Source: Gracilaria gracilis (lineage: Eukaryota > Rhodophyta > Florideophyceae > Gracilariales > Gracilariaceae). From it: a stretch of DNA of 64,000 bases. The stretch spans positions 62,001-126,000 of the forward strand of contig JARGSG010000091.1 of NCBI GenBank assembly GCA_030374805.1, in the 5' to 3' direction. The position numbers and the translations under genes were made by a program. Numbering within the stretch: the first letter of the stretch is position 1; each line of letters opens with the position of its first letter. The notes below the pieces were generated by a model. That model was not told the DNA's origin. It saw only the letters and a list, made by a program, of their open reading frames with translations, and made no database searches. This document shows, piece after piece, positions 49,508 to 59,369 of this stretch.

Positions 49508-50230
49508 TTACGCGTTCATTACGGGAATGTGGAAGAAGGCTTCGTCCGCGTCGTCGTAAAAGCCGTCGAAACTGAGCACGGACAGCGTCTGCTTCACCGC
49601 GTCGCTTTCCACGTCGCTTTCCAACACAAAGTGGCCCGAGATGGTGTTGGTGCCGCTGTCGGCCAGTGTAGCGGCCACGATGGACATCATGGCGCCGTTG
49701 GCAGTGATGGAGCACGCGCGCAGGTCCTCAATCAGTTAATCAGCGTGGTGCACTGCACGTCTGGCGGCAGTCCCTTGCGCGTCTTCATGCGGTACGCGAT
49801 GGCGATGATGGCGTCGGCCGTGTGGCGCTCCGAAACGAACGTCTCCTCACATATCTCCGACAAGTGTGTCGCCCGCCAGCCAGCGGCGAAACACACGGAC
49901 AGCAGCCCGCGCTCGCACAGCTCCTTTCCAACGGCAGCTGGTGATGTGGGGGCGCGGCGGCGCTCATCATGGCGACGCTGTTCACCAGGGGCTTTGAAAG
50001 GACGGCAGCGTCATGTGGTTGAAAGGGCGTGCGCTGCGTTCCATGCGGCCCCAGCGCAGCGTGGCGCCCATGACGAGGCGCTGCTGCCGTGAGCGCGAAG
50101 GTGACGCGCTTGCTTGTGCCCTGCACGGAGAACGCGGCGAACATAGAATATGATACGAGGCACATGTGCTGCATCGCGTTTTGTGTTGAACTGCTTCCCC
50201 GCTGCCCTTTGTCACCGCACAATTCGGCAC
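49508..50230 (-). pseudogene. Glutaminase (serine beta-lactamase-like fold) pseudogene
   Basis: Read across frames, the minus strand gives glutaminase signatures in order: FSVQGTSKRVTFAL (equivalent to the catalytic SxxK segment FxxQSxSKxxT), RPFNHMTLP, KPLVNSVAMMSA (equivalent to NPMVNAGAI), ERHTADAIIAIAYRMKTRKG, and ITANGAMMSIVAATLADSGT followed by VKQTLSVLSFDGFYDD. An intact enzyme hydrolyses glutamine to glutamate and ammonia. Here frame changes occur after nearly every motif and a TGA interrupts the second half; the N-terminus is cut off where the neighbouring NLR gene ends (50212). The opposite-strand ORF 49439-50092 is a shadow of this relic. Confidence 0.75.
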
Positions 50231-53200
50231 ACCCCAGAAAAGTCTGTCGTGAAGTGCAACTCCGTACCGCTGATGTGGCGTAACGCCTTTTCAAAGCTGC
50301 CTAGCACTGTTCCACTCCCCAAGTCGCGCACCTGAAGTGCATCTTCAGATCCATGCGGGGACCACAAGAGCTCGAGCGTGTCGATTCTGCGCTGCCACTC
50401 AGCATCACGTGACATGAGCACACACTCACCGCCACTTGCGGTCAACGCCCACAGCCGTTGCATCAAGCCATCATCCGACGCGACGAAAGTGCCGTCAGCG
50501 CTCACTGCCACACGCTTCACATAACTAGTGTGACCTTGGAGCGGCTGGCCCACGGCGTTGCCGCTTTCTGCGTCCCACACACGCACCGTGTTGTCCTCCG
50601 AGCCTGACACGATGCGAGTGCCGTCGGCGCTCACTGCCACACACGTCACCCAATGGGTGTGTCCTTGGAGCGGCTGCCCCACGGCGTTGCCGCTTTCTGC
50701 GTCCCACACACGCACCGTCCTGTCGTCCGAGCCTGACACGATGCGAGTGCCGTCGGCGCTCACTGCCACACACCTCACCCAATCGGTGTGACCTTGGAGC
50801 GGCTGCCCCACGGCGTTGCCGCTTTCTGCGTCCCACACACGCACCGTATCGTCGGCCGAGCCTGACACGATGCGAGTGCCGTCGGCGCTCACTGCCACAC
50901 ACGTCACCGGCCAATTGTGACCTTGGAGCGGCTGCCCCACGGCGTTGCCGCTTTCTGCGTCCCACACACGCACCGTCTTGTCGTACGAGCCTGACACGAT
51001 GCGAGTGCCGTCGGCGCTCACTGCCACACACTTCACCCAACCGCTGTGACCTTGGAGCGGCTGCCCCACGGCGTTGCCGCTTTCTGCGTCCCACACACGC
51101 ACCGTCCTGTCGTCCGAGCCTGACACGATGCGAGTGCCGTCGGCGCTCACTGCCACACACTCCACCCAATCGGTGTGACCTTGGAGCGGCTGCCCCACGG
51201 CGTTGCCGCTTTCTGCGTCCCACACACGCACCGTATCGTCGGCCGAGCCTGACACGATGCGAGTGCCGTCGGCGCTCACTGCCACACACGTCACCCAACC
51301 GCTGTGACCTTGGAGCGGCTGCCCCACGGCGTTGCCGCTTTCTGCGTCCCACACACGCACCGTGTTGTCGTCCGAGCCTGACACGATGCGAGTGCCGTCG
51401 GCGCTCACTGCCACACACCTCACCGAACCGCTGTGCCCTTGGAGCGGCTGCCCCACGGCGTTGCCGCTTTCTGCGTCCCACACCCGCACCGTCTTGTCGT
51501 CCGAGCCTGACACGATGCGAGTGCCGTCGGCGCTCACTGCCACACACTTCACCCTTTCGGAGTGTCCTTTGAGCGGCCGCCCCACCGGTGTGCCGCTGAG
51601 CGTGTCCCACAGTTGAATGGAACAATCTTCCAACTGGCACGCAAGCCGAGAGCCATCCGCCACAAAATCAACAAAATCACGGTGATTTGGACAGTCGTGT
51701 GCAACAGTTTGCTCCAGAACTCCAGTTTGTCTGTTCCACACACAAACGTGTCGGTAGCTACCCGCTGCCACCACCGTGCGTTGATCAGGTAAGAACGAAA
51801 AATATTTCCACCAGCCTCCTGACGCTTGCAGCTGCTCATGCTTGAAATCCTCGTTCGATTTCTCATACCTTCCCGCATGCATGGCATCACCGTAGTCCCC
51901 CGACAAAATCCAGATTGCATTAGGCTCTTCACGTATGCAACGTACCCACCCTGGGACGCGCACAGTTTGAAGTTCACTACCACCGGCTTGTGCCAACACC
52001 CCGACAGACGCTTTGAGCCAAGGCTTCGGTGCACACCTTTCCATCCTCTGCACGAAATCCGCCGTCAACTCGCTCCGCGTCGCGTGCCACTGCAGCCGTC
52101 CGTGCAGCTGAAACCAACCCTCCTCCATCCGCCGGTTCTTGTTCACATACAACGCCCCCATCCTGGCCGCTACACGCATCATTTGCAGGTGCTCCCGGCG
52201 ATTTGAATCTTGGCAACCGTTGTCGTTGCACATCGCTATTCCATGGTCCAAGTCTTGTTCCACGCTGAGGATTCCGTCTTTCACCTGTCGCTTCACAATC
52301 CATTGCGGTTGCGACAACAGCCACAGTAGCTGCTCCACATACCCTGCCTTTCGAAGCAGTCTGCAAACATTGTCGTGTATGTATCCATCAGCTTTAACAT
52401 CCCACCATGCGTGCCGCAACTCTGAATTGCGGGTAGCTTGCTTGGTGGCCCCCGTTACGACTTCTTCTTCCACCTCTCTCTCGCATTCGAGCTGTGGTTC
52501 AGATAGCACGTAGTTTCTCAAAACGGTTTTGAAATTCCACCATGCGTGCCGTAACCCTGAATTGGGGATAGCTTGCGTGGTGGCCCCCGTTACGACTTCT
52601 TCTTCCACCTCTCTCTCGCATTCGAGCTGTGGTTCAGATAGCATGTAGTTGCTCACAAGGCTTTGATACAAAGCTTGTGTCTCATTTGCATCAGTTGCTT
52701 TGCGAACAGCGATATCCAAAATCAAGTCATGCAGTTTCACAAAAACTGAACCGTTTTTTCTCCTCATTTGCACAACTGAAACATCTGCAAACAATTTCAC
52801 CACTTTTTTGGTTTCTGCCATCGAACTCAACTTCCATAACTTCTGCAACATTCTGTCAGGAACAGACTGTTGCTTTTGAAGCACACTCAAAGCCCGAAAC
52901 CAATACTCAAACTTTTCCCTTTCTTGTCCACTACGCTGCTCAAGAACTTGTAGAGATGACTCCACAATCTTTGGCAGTTTACCATACGACCTATCCTCCA
53001 TTTCCATCAAGTCCTTTGGTTGAGATTCAATGTCAGCGCGAAATTCTGACCATGCGTCCTGCTTTGGTGCGCAATCAAATGAATTTAGCCATACCGAACC
53101 GCCGACAATACCCAACGCAAGCGGAAGGCCATCGCACAGTGTGAGAAAAAATTCCAACGCCTCGTTGTTTTTGTGGTCAAGCACGGTACTTTGCTCAAAC

Positions 53201-54463
53201 CCTGCGTGAGTCATCAACATTTGCCGCGACAGGTCCCCAAGCGCTTCCTTTTCTTTGAACTCAATCAGTTTGTCAGCGTCATTTAGAAAATACCGGTCTC
53301 TGGTTGTGTACACCATTCTACTGTTCCGGTTTACCATCTTACCAAGAGTTGTCAACACATCAGAGTCTATTCCATTCAAGTGCCATATATCATCCACCAG
53401 AAACAAGCACGAACGTTGCCCAAACCATTTCGATGCCTTCCCAGATGCCTCTGCAACAGATTTGGCTGTCTTTATCTCGTTCGCAAACTTCGAACCTCCT
53501 GTTTCATCAACAATGTTTGCGATTCCTTGCACTATATTCGATATTGCAGCATCGTTTCCAAGCTCAAGGTAAAAAATGCCGTCACCAAACACTTTTGTCA
53601 CGTTACTGCATTCAGCAAGTCCTCGCAAAGCGCATGTCTTACCAACTCCACCTTTTCCAGTAGCCACAACCGCCACAATTCGGTTCCCGCTTGTGTTTAG
53701 AACCTTATCCAGTAGCTCCCCTTCGCATGTGGTGAGCGAGCCATAGTCCAGCGTTAATCTAGGTGGATTTCGGGGCACCATGTTGCATGAGTTATACTCA
53801 TCTTGTTGTGCAGGTGCATTGCTTACCACGGGATGGCATCCCTCTAGTAACTCAGGTCTCTCTTTTTTAAGGTGAGCCAACATCTTGTTGAGAATGATTT
53901 GAATGAACTTTTCTCTGGTGGACGCCATGTCCGGCTGCTTGGAGTTCGTTGCGCCGACGTCGTTCCGAATGCTCCATAGAGTGGCGGCCGTATCCAATGC
54001 ATGCCTGACATCTTTGAGCGGTATGATGTCATGCACGGCACGCTTGAAAAGACCGTGCTGGTTAAAGAGTGCGCTGTAATTGTCATATATGGTCAGATCG
54101 CGGCACTCGTAAGTATGAAAGCGGTAAAAGATAGAGATGAGCATGGGCGGAGTCTCTTTGGCGGCCACGGCGCGGTCGTAACGGCGGGACGAATGCCAGA
54201 AGCTCACGCATGGGCCACTCCTTGGCCACAAATTCGGGACTCATAACAAACACGACCCACGGGAGGCCGTTGCCCATGGCGTGTTCCATGACTTTCGGGC
54301 AGTGGTCGCCGAGACCGAAGGACTCCTCATCGAGGAAAACGGAGAGACCGTGCTCGCAAAGGCGTTTCCATAACGGTCGGGCAATTGTTTCTTTGTCCTC
54401 ACCCGCATGGCTGAGAAAGATGCGGAACTGTGGTGTGTGGGAGGAAGAAGCGCCTTGCGACAT
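50212..54463 (-). CDS. TIR-NB-ARC-WD40 NLR with near-identical WD40 repeats, one frame break
   Basis: STAND receptor-like protein. ATG at 54463 gives a TIR domain (RIFLSHAGEDKETIARPLWK, SVFLDEESFG, FVMSPEFVAKEWPMRELLAF). Around 54150-54195 the frame shifts by one base, and the rest (about 1,310 aa to the stop at 50212) continues the TIR end (MLISIFYRFHTYECRDL). NB-ARC follows: P-loop VATGKGGVGKT, Walker B CLFLVDDIW, YTTRDRYF, DGLPLALGIVGG. A helical spacer contains a 45-aa tandem duplication (52385-52660). WD40 repeats run from about 51720; eight are nearly identical 43-aa copies, then a diverged last one. It shares the NB-ARC flank with the other NLR (19.4-23.6 kb). The indel could be real inactivation or an assembly error. 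A role in non-self recognition is inferred. Confidence 0.85.
50536..51575 (-). repeat. Eight 129-bp WD40-coding tandem repeats
   Basis: Units begin every 129 bp (50536, 50665, 50794, 50923, 51052, and onward). They are nearly identical even at synonymous sites. Differences concentrate at six codons per unit: positions 3, 4, 5 and 7 after the leading GH, and the two residues flanking the D of SGSxDx. Confidence 0.95.
52385..52660 (-). repeat. 135-bp tandem duplication in the NLR spacer
   Basis: Two 45-aa units beginning NYMLSEPQLECEREVEEEVV and NYVLSEPQLECEREVEEEVV, each ending near RHAWW. The two copies differ at about a dozen residues near their ends, so the duplication is older than the WD40 amplification. 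Confidence 0.85.
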
Positions 54464-55320
54464 GGAGTGAGAATGTGTGTCGAGCGTTGGCTACCTCCCT
54501 CACGGTGGCAGTGTGTGAATGATTGCGCTGCCGACGACGATGGGTGCTGGAGGAGGAGGAGGGAAGTAGCTACACGGTAGCGCGCGTGCATAGGTTGAGC
54601 AAGAGCTCTGAGGCGGTGGCTATCCATACTGAGACGGCGGGCGGCTGGTCGTTCAAGATCGGCGGTAGCGTTACTGTACATATAGGCGCCAACTGCGGTC
54701 CAACTGTGCACAACGACTTGCGGCAGCCAACAATCTGCCTTACAGTGCGATGGGCAGTGCGATGGGTGCACGACCGCGCCTCACTTGTTCGAATGATAAC
54801 ACCACTTGTTTCTCACAACGCATGCAGGCGGCTGTGCTTTCGCCTCTCATAGAACGTCCCTGATCAGTTGCCTCCCTGTTGAGCTACACTCAGACTGCCT
54901 CATGGAGAACAACACGAGATTCTGAAAGAGCCCATATCTGCTTTTGAACTACAGATACAGTAATGGGAAACCGTTTTGCGTAACTTTGTCATCCAGCTTT
55001 GTGGTGGACAGTGGTGATATGCAGTGCGTCCAAGCGGCTGACTCGTTTGTAGAGATAACTGCTACGATCAAAAGAAAGTTGGAGTGACCAAAACAGTGCC
55101 TCGTGGCACCGCTTCAGTCGCCCCAGCCGCCCAGTGAACACGCCGCGAGGCGCAATTCGCTAGGCAGCCCAATTGGGCAAAAGCGACCCACACCGCGCAG
55201 AGCGCAGCATGTGTCACAGTGGTGTCGTGACCACAACCTCCACGTTGGTCCGTTGGGCCATCGCACGGCTGTCAGAGCCTCAGGACGCAACAACCGACAA
55301 GTAATGCACCTTCAGCCCCG
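54464..55320. other. Intergenic, TIR-NLR promoter side
   Basis: No gene supported. Short ORFs here (for example 54523-54852, plus) lack recognisable features. Confidence 0.5.
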
Positions 55321-55893
55321 TCACTTGGTCCAGATATGGCTGATCCAGGACCGTAGCCGCTTGGCCGGACGGTGGTTGAGATCCTCTAGCGCAGGGCGCT
55401 TTGCGGACCAACGACGGCTGAATGACATGTTGTAATTGCCAAAGCGCCGCCGTTTGGGTGTACGCTGCTCCGGCAAGGCCAAAGCGGCGTGCTTGATCCC
55501 AGAACCGCGCCAGTCAAGCTCCGTGTACCAATGGTCATTGAGACGCAATTTGACGCCATCGAAGCACGATTCCACCCGAGTTTCACCACTGACGGGCGCT
55601 TCCGGAGTTGGGTAGTCGAGTTCCATTGGGCCTAATGCGCTCTCGCTGTGGCATGGATCTTGTTGAAAGATTTCACCCATGACCACGTCTCTCTCCTGAG
55701 AATGCCAAGAGAGCGAAGGCACGTCGCAGAACGACAGTGTGTCGTCGTGCGGGTCGCACCCCCCGCGAGAAGGGGCAGTGGGTGGGTGATGTGAAGGGTG
55801 GCGCGGACTGGGATCAGGTGGAGAAGATGGTTTGAAACAACAAGAAAGCATTTTGGGCACGGGAAAGTAGTTTGGGCTTTCTGTCAAAGACAT
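55321..55893 (-). CDS. Hypothetical basic, probably nuclear protein
   Basis: 190 aa from the ATG at 55893. The frame stays open upstream for a further 69 codons to a TTG at 56100, so a longer protein or an upstream exon is possible. The N-terminal half is Pro/Ser-rich. The C-terminal half has a plausible folded segment (VESCFDGVKLRLNDHWYTEL, DWRGSGIKHAALALPEQRTP) and two basic clusters (PKRRRF, RPAKRLR) that look like a bipartite nuclear localisation signal. No family recognised. A 13-bp tandem repeat (GGGGCGTGGCTCC type, 55960-56010) lies in the upstream open frame. Confidence 0.55.
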   Translation of the reverse strand: MSLTESPNYFPVPKMLSCCFKPSSPPDPSPRHPSHHPPTAPSRGGCDPHDDTLSFCDVPSLSWHSQERDVVMGEIFQQDPCHSESALGPMELDYPTPEAPVSGETRVESCFDGVKLRLNDHWYTELDWRGSGIKHAALALPEQRTPKRRRFGNYNMSFSRRWSAKRPALEDLNHRPAKRLRSWISHIWTK

Positions 55894-57177
55894 ACTGGCG
55901 GCGAGGGAGTCGAGGGAAGCTGTTGGGGGTGTGGTGGGGGGTGTTAAGTAGAGAAATGGCTCCGGGGCGTGGCTCCGGGGCGTGGCTTCGGGGCGTGGCT
56001 CCGGGGCGGCGGTGGCGTCGGGGATGTTAATTACAATGTGAGCGAGAACAGGTGAGGGGGAACGCTTTTGGTACGAATGGCAATTCGAAGAGGAGGCCAA
56101 GTGGCAAGTTTATTTTTGGTGAGTGAGGAAGAGGTTTGTCACATGGGCAAGGGATTCAGTTGACGTACCACTCGAGTTGCATGGAAGCTTCTGAAGAGGC
56201 AGCACACAGTGCGTGGTGACATTTGAGGATGAATGACGCGTGCAGTTGGTGGTATGAACTTGATACTGTGAAGATGTTGAGAACACCGTGTTGAGTATTG
56301 CACAACAGACCAGGCTGATGGTGTGCGGTGAATGGCACGGGTTGGCATACGGCTACAATACATGGTGTACATGTGCTGCGGGCGAGATGGACGCGGGCCA
56401 TGGCTACGGCTGGGCAAAGTGCAGAGAGTGATGCTCTGGGACTGGTGATACTACAAGTGCGAGGAAGGGCTGGCGGCGTGTCTTGGCGCGTGTGGCGCGA
56501 CTTTAATGATATGCGAGGGCGGGGGCAATATAGGACGCGCGCGGAAGAGCAGGAGGTGGTTGAGGATGAGAGCTGCGGGCCATGTGCGGCGGGACAACGT
56601 TAGTATGACATGGAGTTGGAATGATTGGGTTGCGATGCAGGCTATTACAGAACGGTAAGCAACGGGATGGGGTGTGTTGCTACAGCTGTGGCGGGGGAAT
56701 TGGTTGCGCCGAAGAGGCGGCAGCAGCGGCGTGGCGCTGCGACAAAGGAGAGAGAAGTGCACGTGAGCAATAGGCGCAGTTGGGGACGGGGTGTGCGGCT
56801 GGAACGGAGGTACAATCGGTGCGCGCCAACGCTGATGCGCTACGAAAGTGCACGGAACGATGGCGCTTCTCACTCGTGATATCATCACGCGCTGGCCGTG
56901 AGGAAGGCGGGCGCGAGCGGGCGGCGGCGAGCATGCGGCGGCGGCTGTATCCGGCAAGTTGCGATGGGGCTCGGCAATTTGGGAGGCGGCGGCGTTCACA
57001 TTTGAATTTTTTGGGCAAAAGTTGTGGCCAACTTTGCAACTTTTTTATTGAAAAGTGTTGCGCAGCCGGCGATATGGCGCAGCGGCGATATGGCGCAACG
57101 GCGGCGTGGCGCGCGCCGTACCGCACCGCATCGCCGCCAAGTGCGCACAGCCGAAGCAATTGGCACCACGCCCAAAC
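55894..57177. other. Intergenic, no gene supported
   Basis: About 1.3 kb between the basic-protein gene and the SNARE-like gene. GCGATATGGCGCA-type phrases repeat near 57067-57100. Nothing else recognised. Confidence 0.5.
55960..56010. repeat. 13-bp tandem repeat
   Basis: GCTCCGGGGCGTG, GCTCCGGGGCGTG, GCTTCGGGGCGTG and GCTCCGGGGCGGC follow one another. Confidence 0.85.
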
Positions 57178-57657
57178 ATGAGCAGCGGCAGCGGCACCAA
57201 CACCACCACCACCACCACCACCGCACCCGGCGGCGGCGGCGCGTCCGCGCAGCGAGGCGGCTCGCGCGCGCTGCTATTCGGCGGCGCGGCGACGCGCACA
57301 GGCAGCAACAGCAGCAGCGGCAGTGGCGTGGTGGCGGCGGGCGGCGCGGCGGACGGCGTCGAGCGGCAGGAGGCGCGCAACCAGGCGGGCGTGGAAGCGC
57401 TCGGCGCGACAGCCGCCGCCATGCGGCACGTGGCGCTGACGGTGGAACGACTCGGTGACGCAGCAAAACGCGCTGCTACAGCGCGTGGAGCGACGCGTGG
57501 ACGCGGGGTCGCCACAAGGTGGGCGACGCGCTTCGCGCGCCTGCGCCTCGCCGCGCGCGGCGCTGGCTGCAGCGCCGATGCGCGCGGCGGCTGCGCGGCG
57601 GCCGGCGCGGCGGCGCTGGCGTTGCTGGCGCTGCGCGCGTGGCTGCGCTCACAGTAG
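57178..57657 (+). pseudogene. Bet1/SFT1-like Qc-SNARE, frame-broken
   Basis: ATG at 57178 opens a Gly/Thr/Ser-rich N-terminus (partly CACCAC repeats), then a helix EALGATAAAMRHVALTVERL that matches the first half of a Bet1-type SNARE motif. The second half, VTQQNALLQRVERRVDAGSP, with the central Gln layer and the QNxLLxxM/V pattern, continues in the next frame (57455 onward). The C-terminal anchor AAAGAAALALLALRAWLRSQ and stop are back in the first frame. Two compensating one-base shifts in very GC-rich DNA would restore a short tail-anchored SNARE for ER-Golgi transport. Breaks may be sequencing errors. Identification rests on pattern, not alignment. Confidence 0.45.
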
Positions 57658-58565
57658 CGCGTCGGCGTCGTCAGCGACGGGGACGGTGGTGGCGGTGGTG
57701 GTGGTGGCGGTGGTGGTGGTGGCGGGCGGCACGACGACGGCGGTGAGAAAGACGGCGTGCGCGTGCAGGTCGGCGGCCACGAGCAGCATGTGCGCGACGG
57801 CGGCGGCGGTGGTGGCGTGCACGACGGCGCTCATAGCGAGCAGCAGCGCGGCGCGACGGCGGCGACGCAGCAGCAGCAGCGCTTGGCGCGCCGCGAAGCA
57901 AGCAAAGGTGCCCAGCACGCCGGCCAGCAGCGCGGCGGCCACGGGCGGCGCGCAGCGCGAGGTGGTGACGGCTCCACGCGGCGCGCGCGCGCCAGCACCA
58001 GCGCCGCCGCCCGCTGCGCTTTGAGCACGGACGAAGAAGAAAGAGAAGAAGGAACGAAGGCGACGGCGGCGTGAGAGCCGGCAGCAGGCGCGCGAGGCGC
58101 AGCTTGAGCGCGGCCTGCACGGCCAGACTGAGCATGAGCGCGGACGCGGCCCAGCTGATGCGCACGCAGCCACGGGCGCAGCGTGGGCGTGTTGGCGGTG
58201 ACCAGCCACGCGAGCAGCGCCACTTGCGCGGCGCGCCAGTGGAAACGCGCGGCGGCGGCGGCGGTGTGGTGGTGGTGGTGGTGGTGGTGGTGCGGCGGGA
58301 GCGACGCGGCGGCGGTGAGCAGGCGACGCAGCAGCGCGCGCTCGGCGAGCGCCACGAGCAGCGCGAGCAGCAGCGCGGCGTTCTCCGCCCAGCGCCAGCA
58401 GCGGCGCGCGGCTGAGGCTCGGTCGTGCGTGGCGTCCGAGTAGAACGGCAGGCGGCGCGCGCGCCGCGGCTCCGTCAGCACCACGCACAGCGTGGCGCCG
58501 CCCGTCGTCAGCGCCGTCAGCGTCGCCTGCAGCAGCGCCAACGCGCCCGCGCGCAGCCGCATCAT
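57649..58565 (-). pseudogene. Polytopic membrane protein, frame-broken
   Basis: ATG at 58565. Hydrophobic segments occur one after another but in three successive frames: AGALALLQATLTALTTGGAT, AENAALLLALLVALAERALL, WRAAQVALLAWLVTANTPTL (frame 1); ISWAASALMLSLAVQAALKL (frame 2); VAAALLAGVLGTFACFAARQ, ALLLAMSAVVHATTAAAVAH and HAVFLTAVVVPPATTT (frame 3), ending at 57649. That gives about six to seven transmembrane helices in a sensible spacing. A His run (HHHHHHHHH) from a GTG repeat lies between helices 2 and 3. Family not recognised. It converges with the SNARE-like gene and overlaps its stop. Breaks sit in GC-rich DNA, as in neighbouring genes. Confidence 0.45.
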
Positions 58566-58963
58566 CGTCGAGCAGCCGCCCCGTCGTCGATCGCCCCCGT
58601 CGATGGCGCCCCATCCGCTCTAACTTACACATGCACGTGCGCGTGCGCGTGCGCGCGCCCCCGTTCGCGCTGGCCGCTATCCACACGTACTTTCTGTTGT
58701 ACACGTGGCGCGCGCCAATGCCAAACGCCTGTCTCTGCACTGCAGAGTCCCTGTCTCTGCACTGCAGAGTCTGCAGCACACCTTCATCTCCTGCCTCCGC
58801 CTCCGCCTCGTCCTCGTGCTCCCGCCTCCGGCCTCCCTCCGGCCTCCCTCCGCCTCCCTTCCCTCCACTCCACATCCCCATCCCCCTCCTCCTCTTCCCC
58901 CTTCCACTCTCTCCCCTTCCCTCCTCCCTCCCCCTCCTACCTCCCCCATCCTCCATCCCCCTC

Positions 58964-59369
58964 CATGAGCGACGCCGCGCCCGTGGACTCGCTCTTCAAC
59001 GCGCGCAGCCCGGCCACGCTCGGGCTGGCGCTCAACCTGGGCGTGGGCGCGGGCGCGGACGTGTTGCTGCTCGCGCTGCTCAGCTACGAGCTGCTGCGCA
59101 ACTACTGCCCCTCGCACACGTACCCACGCGCCATCTTCGCGTCGCTCCCCCGCGCGCGTCGCTACGACGGCCGTCCGCTACGCACGCTGCGCGCACCGCG
59201 CGCCGCTGTCATGGGCGTGGCTCATGCTGCGCTACGCCGAGCGCGACGTGGCACGTACGCACGGCTTGGACGCCGCGCTCTTCGTGCGCTTCCTGGCCAC
59301 GCAGGCTAAGCTGTTTGCTGTGCTCACCGTTCTCACTGCCGTCGTGCTGTACCCGACCTGCGCTTCGCA
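58964..59369 (+). pseudogene. Truncated OSCA/CSC1-like mechanosensitive channel, 5' part
   Basis: ATG at 58964 ([20 protein letters not shown]) opens a first transmembrane helix ([20 protein letters not shown]), then the FxxLRxxxPxxYxPR-type region typical of CSC1/TMEM63/OSCA proteins ([20 protein letters not shown]). After a one-base shift near 59195-59203 the next frame gives [20 protein letters not shown] and [20 protein letters not shown], the conserved GLDAxxFLRFL motif and second helix. The gene then stops at a breakpoint at 59370 where the duplicated V-ATPase block begins; the remaining eight or nine helices are missing. OSCA channels open on membrane tension. Nothing downstream in the window restores the gene. 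Confidence 0.65.

Noticed and set aside
49439..50092. 217-codon plus-strand ORF
   Set aside because: Antisense to the glutaminase relic, whose motifs are in conserved order on the minus strand.
50536..51575. CRISPR-like or satellite array
   Set aside because: The 129-bp units are coding WD40 repeats in frame with NB-ARC; there are no spacers.
54150..54200. Short intron restoring the TIR frame
   Set aside because: The only GT...AG pair tried (35 nt) leaves the wrong frame.
56451..57000. 182-codon minus-strand ORF
   Set aside because: Pro/His/Ser-rich, no motif, no support beyond openness.
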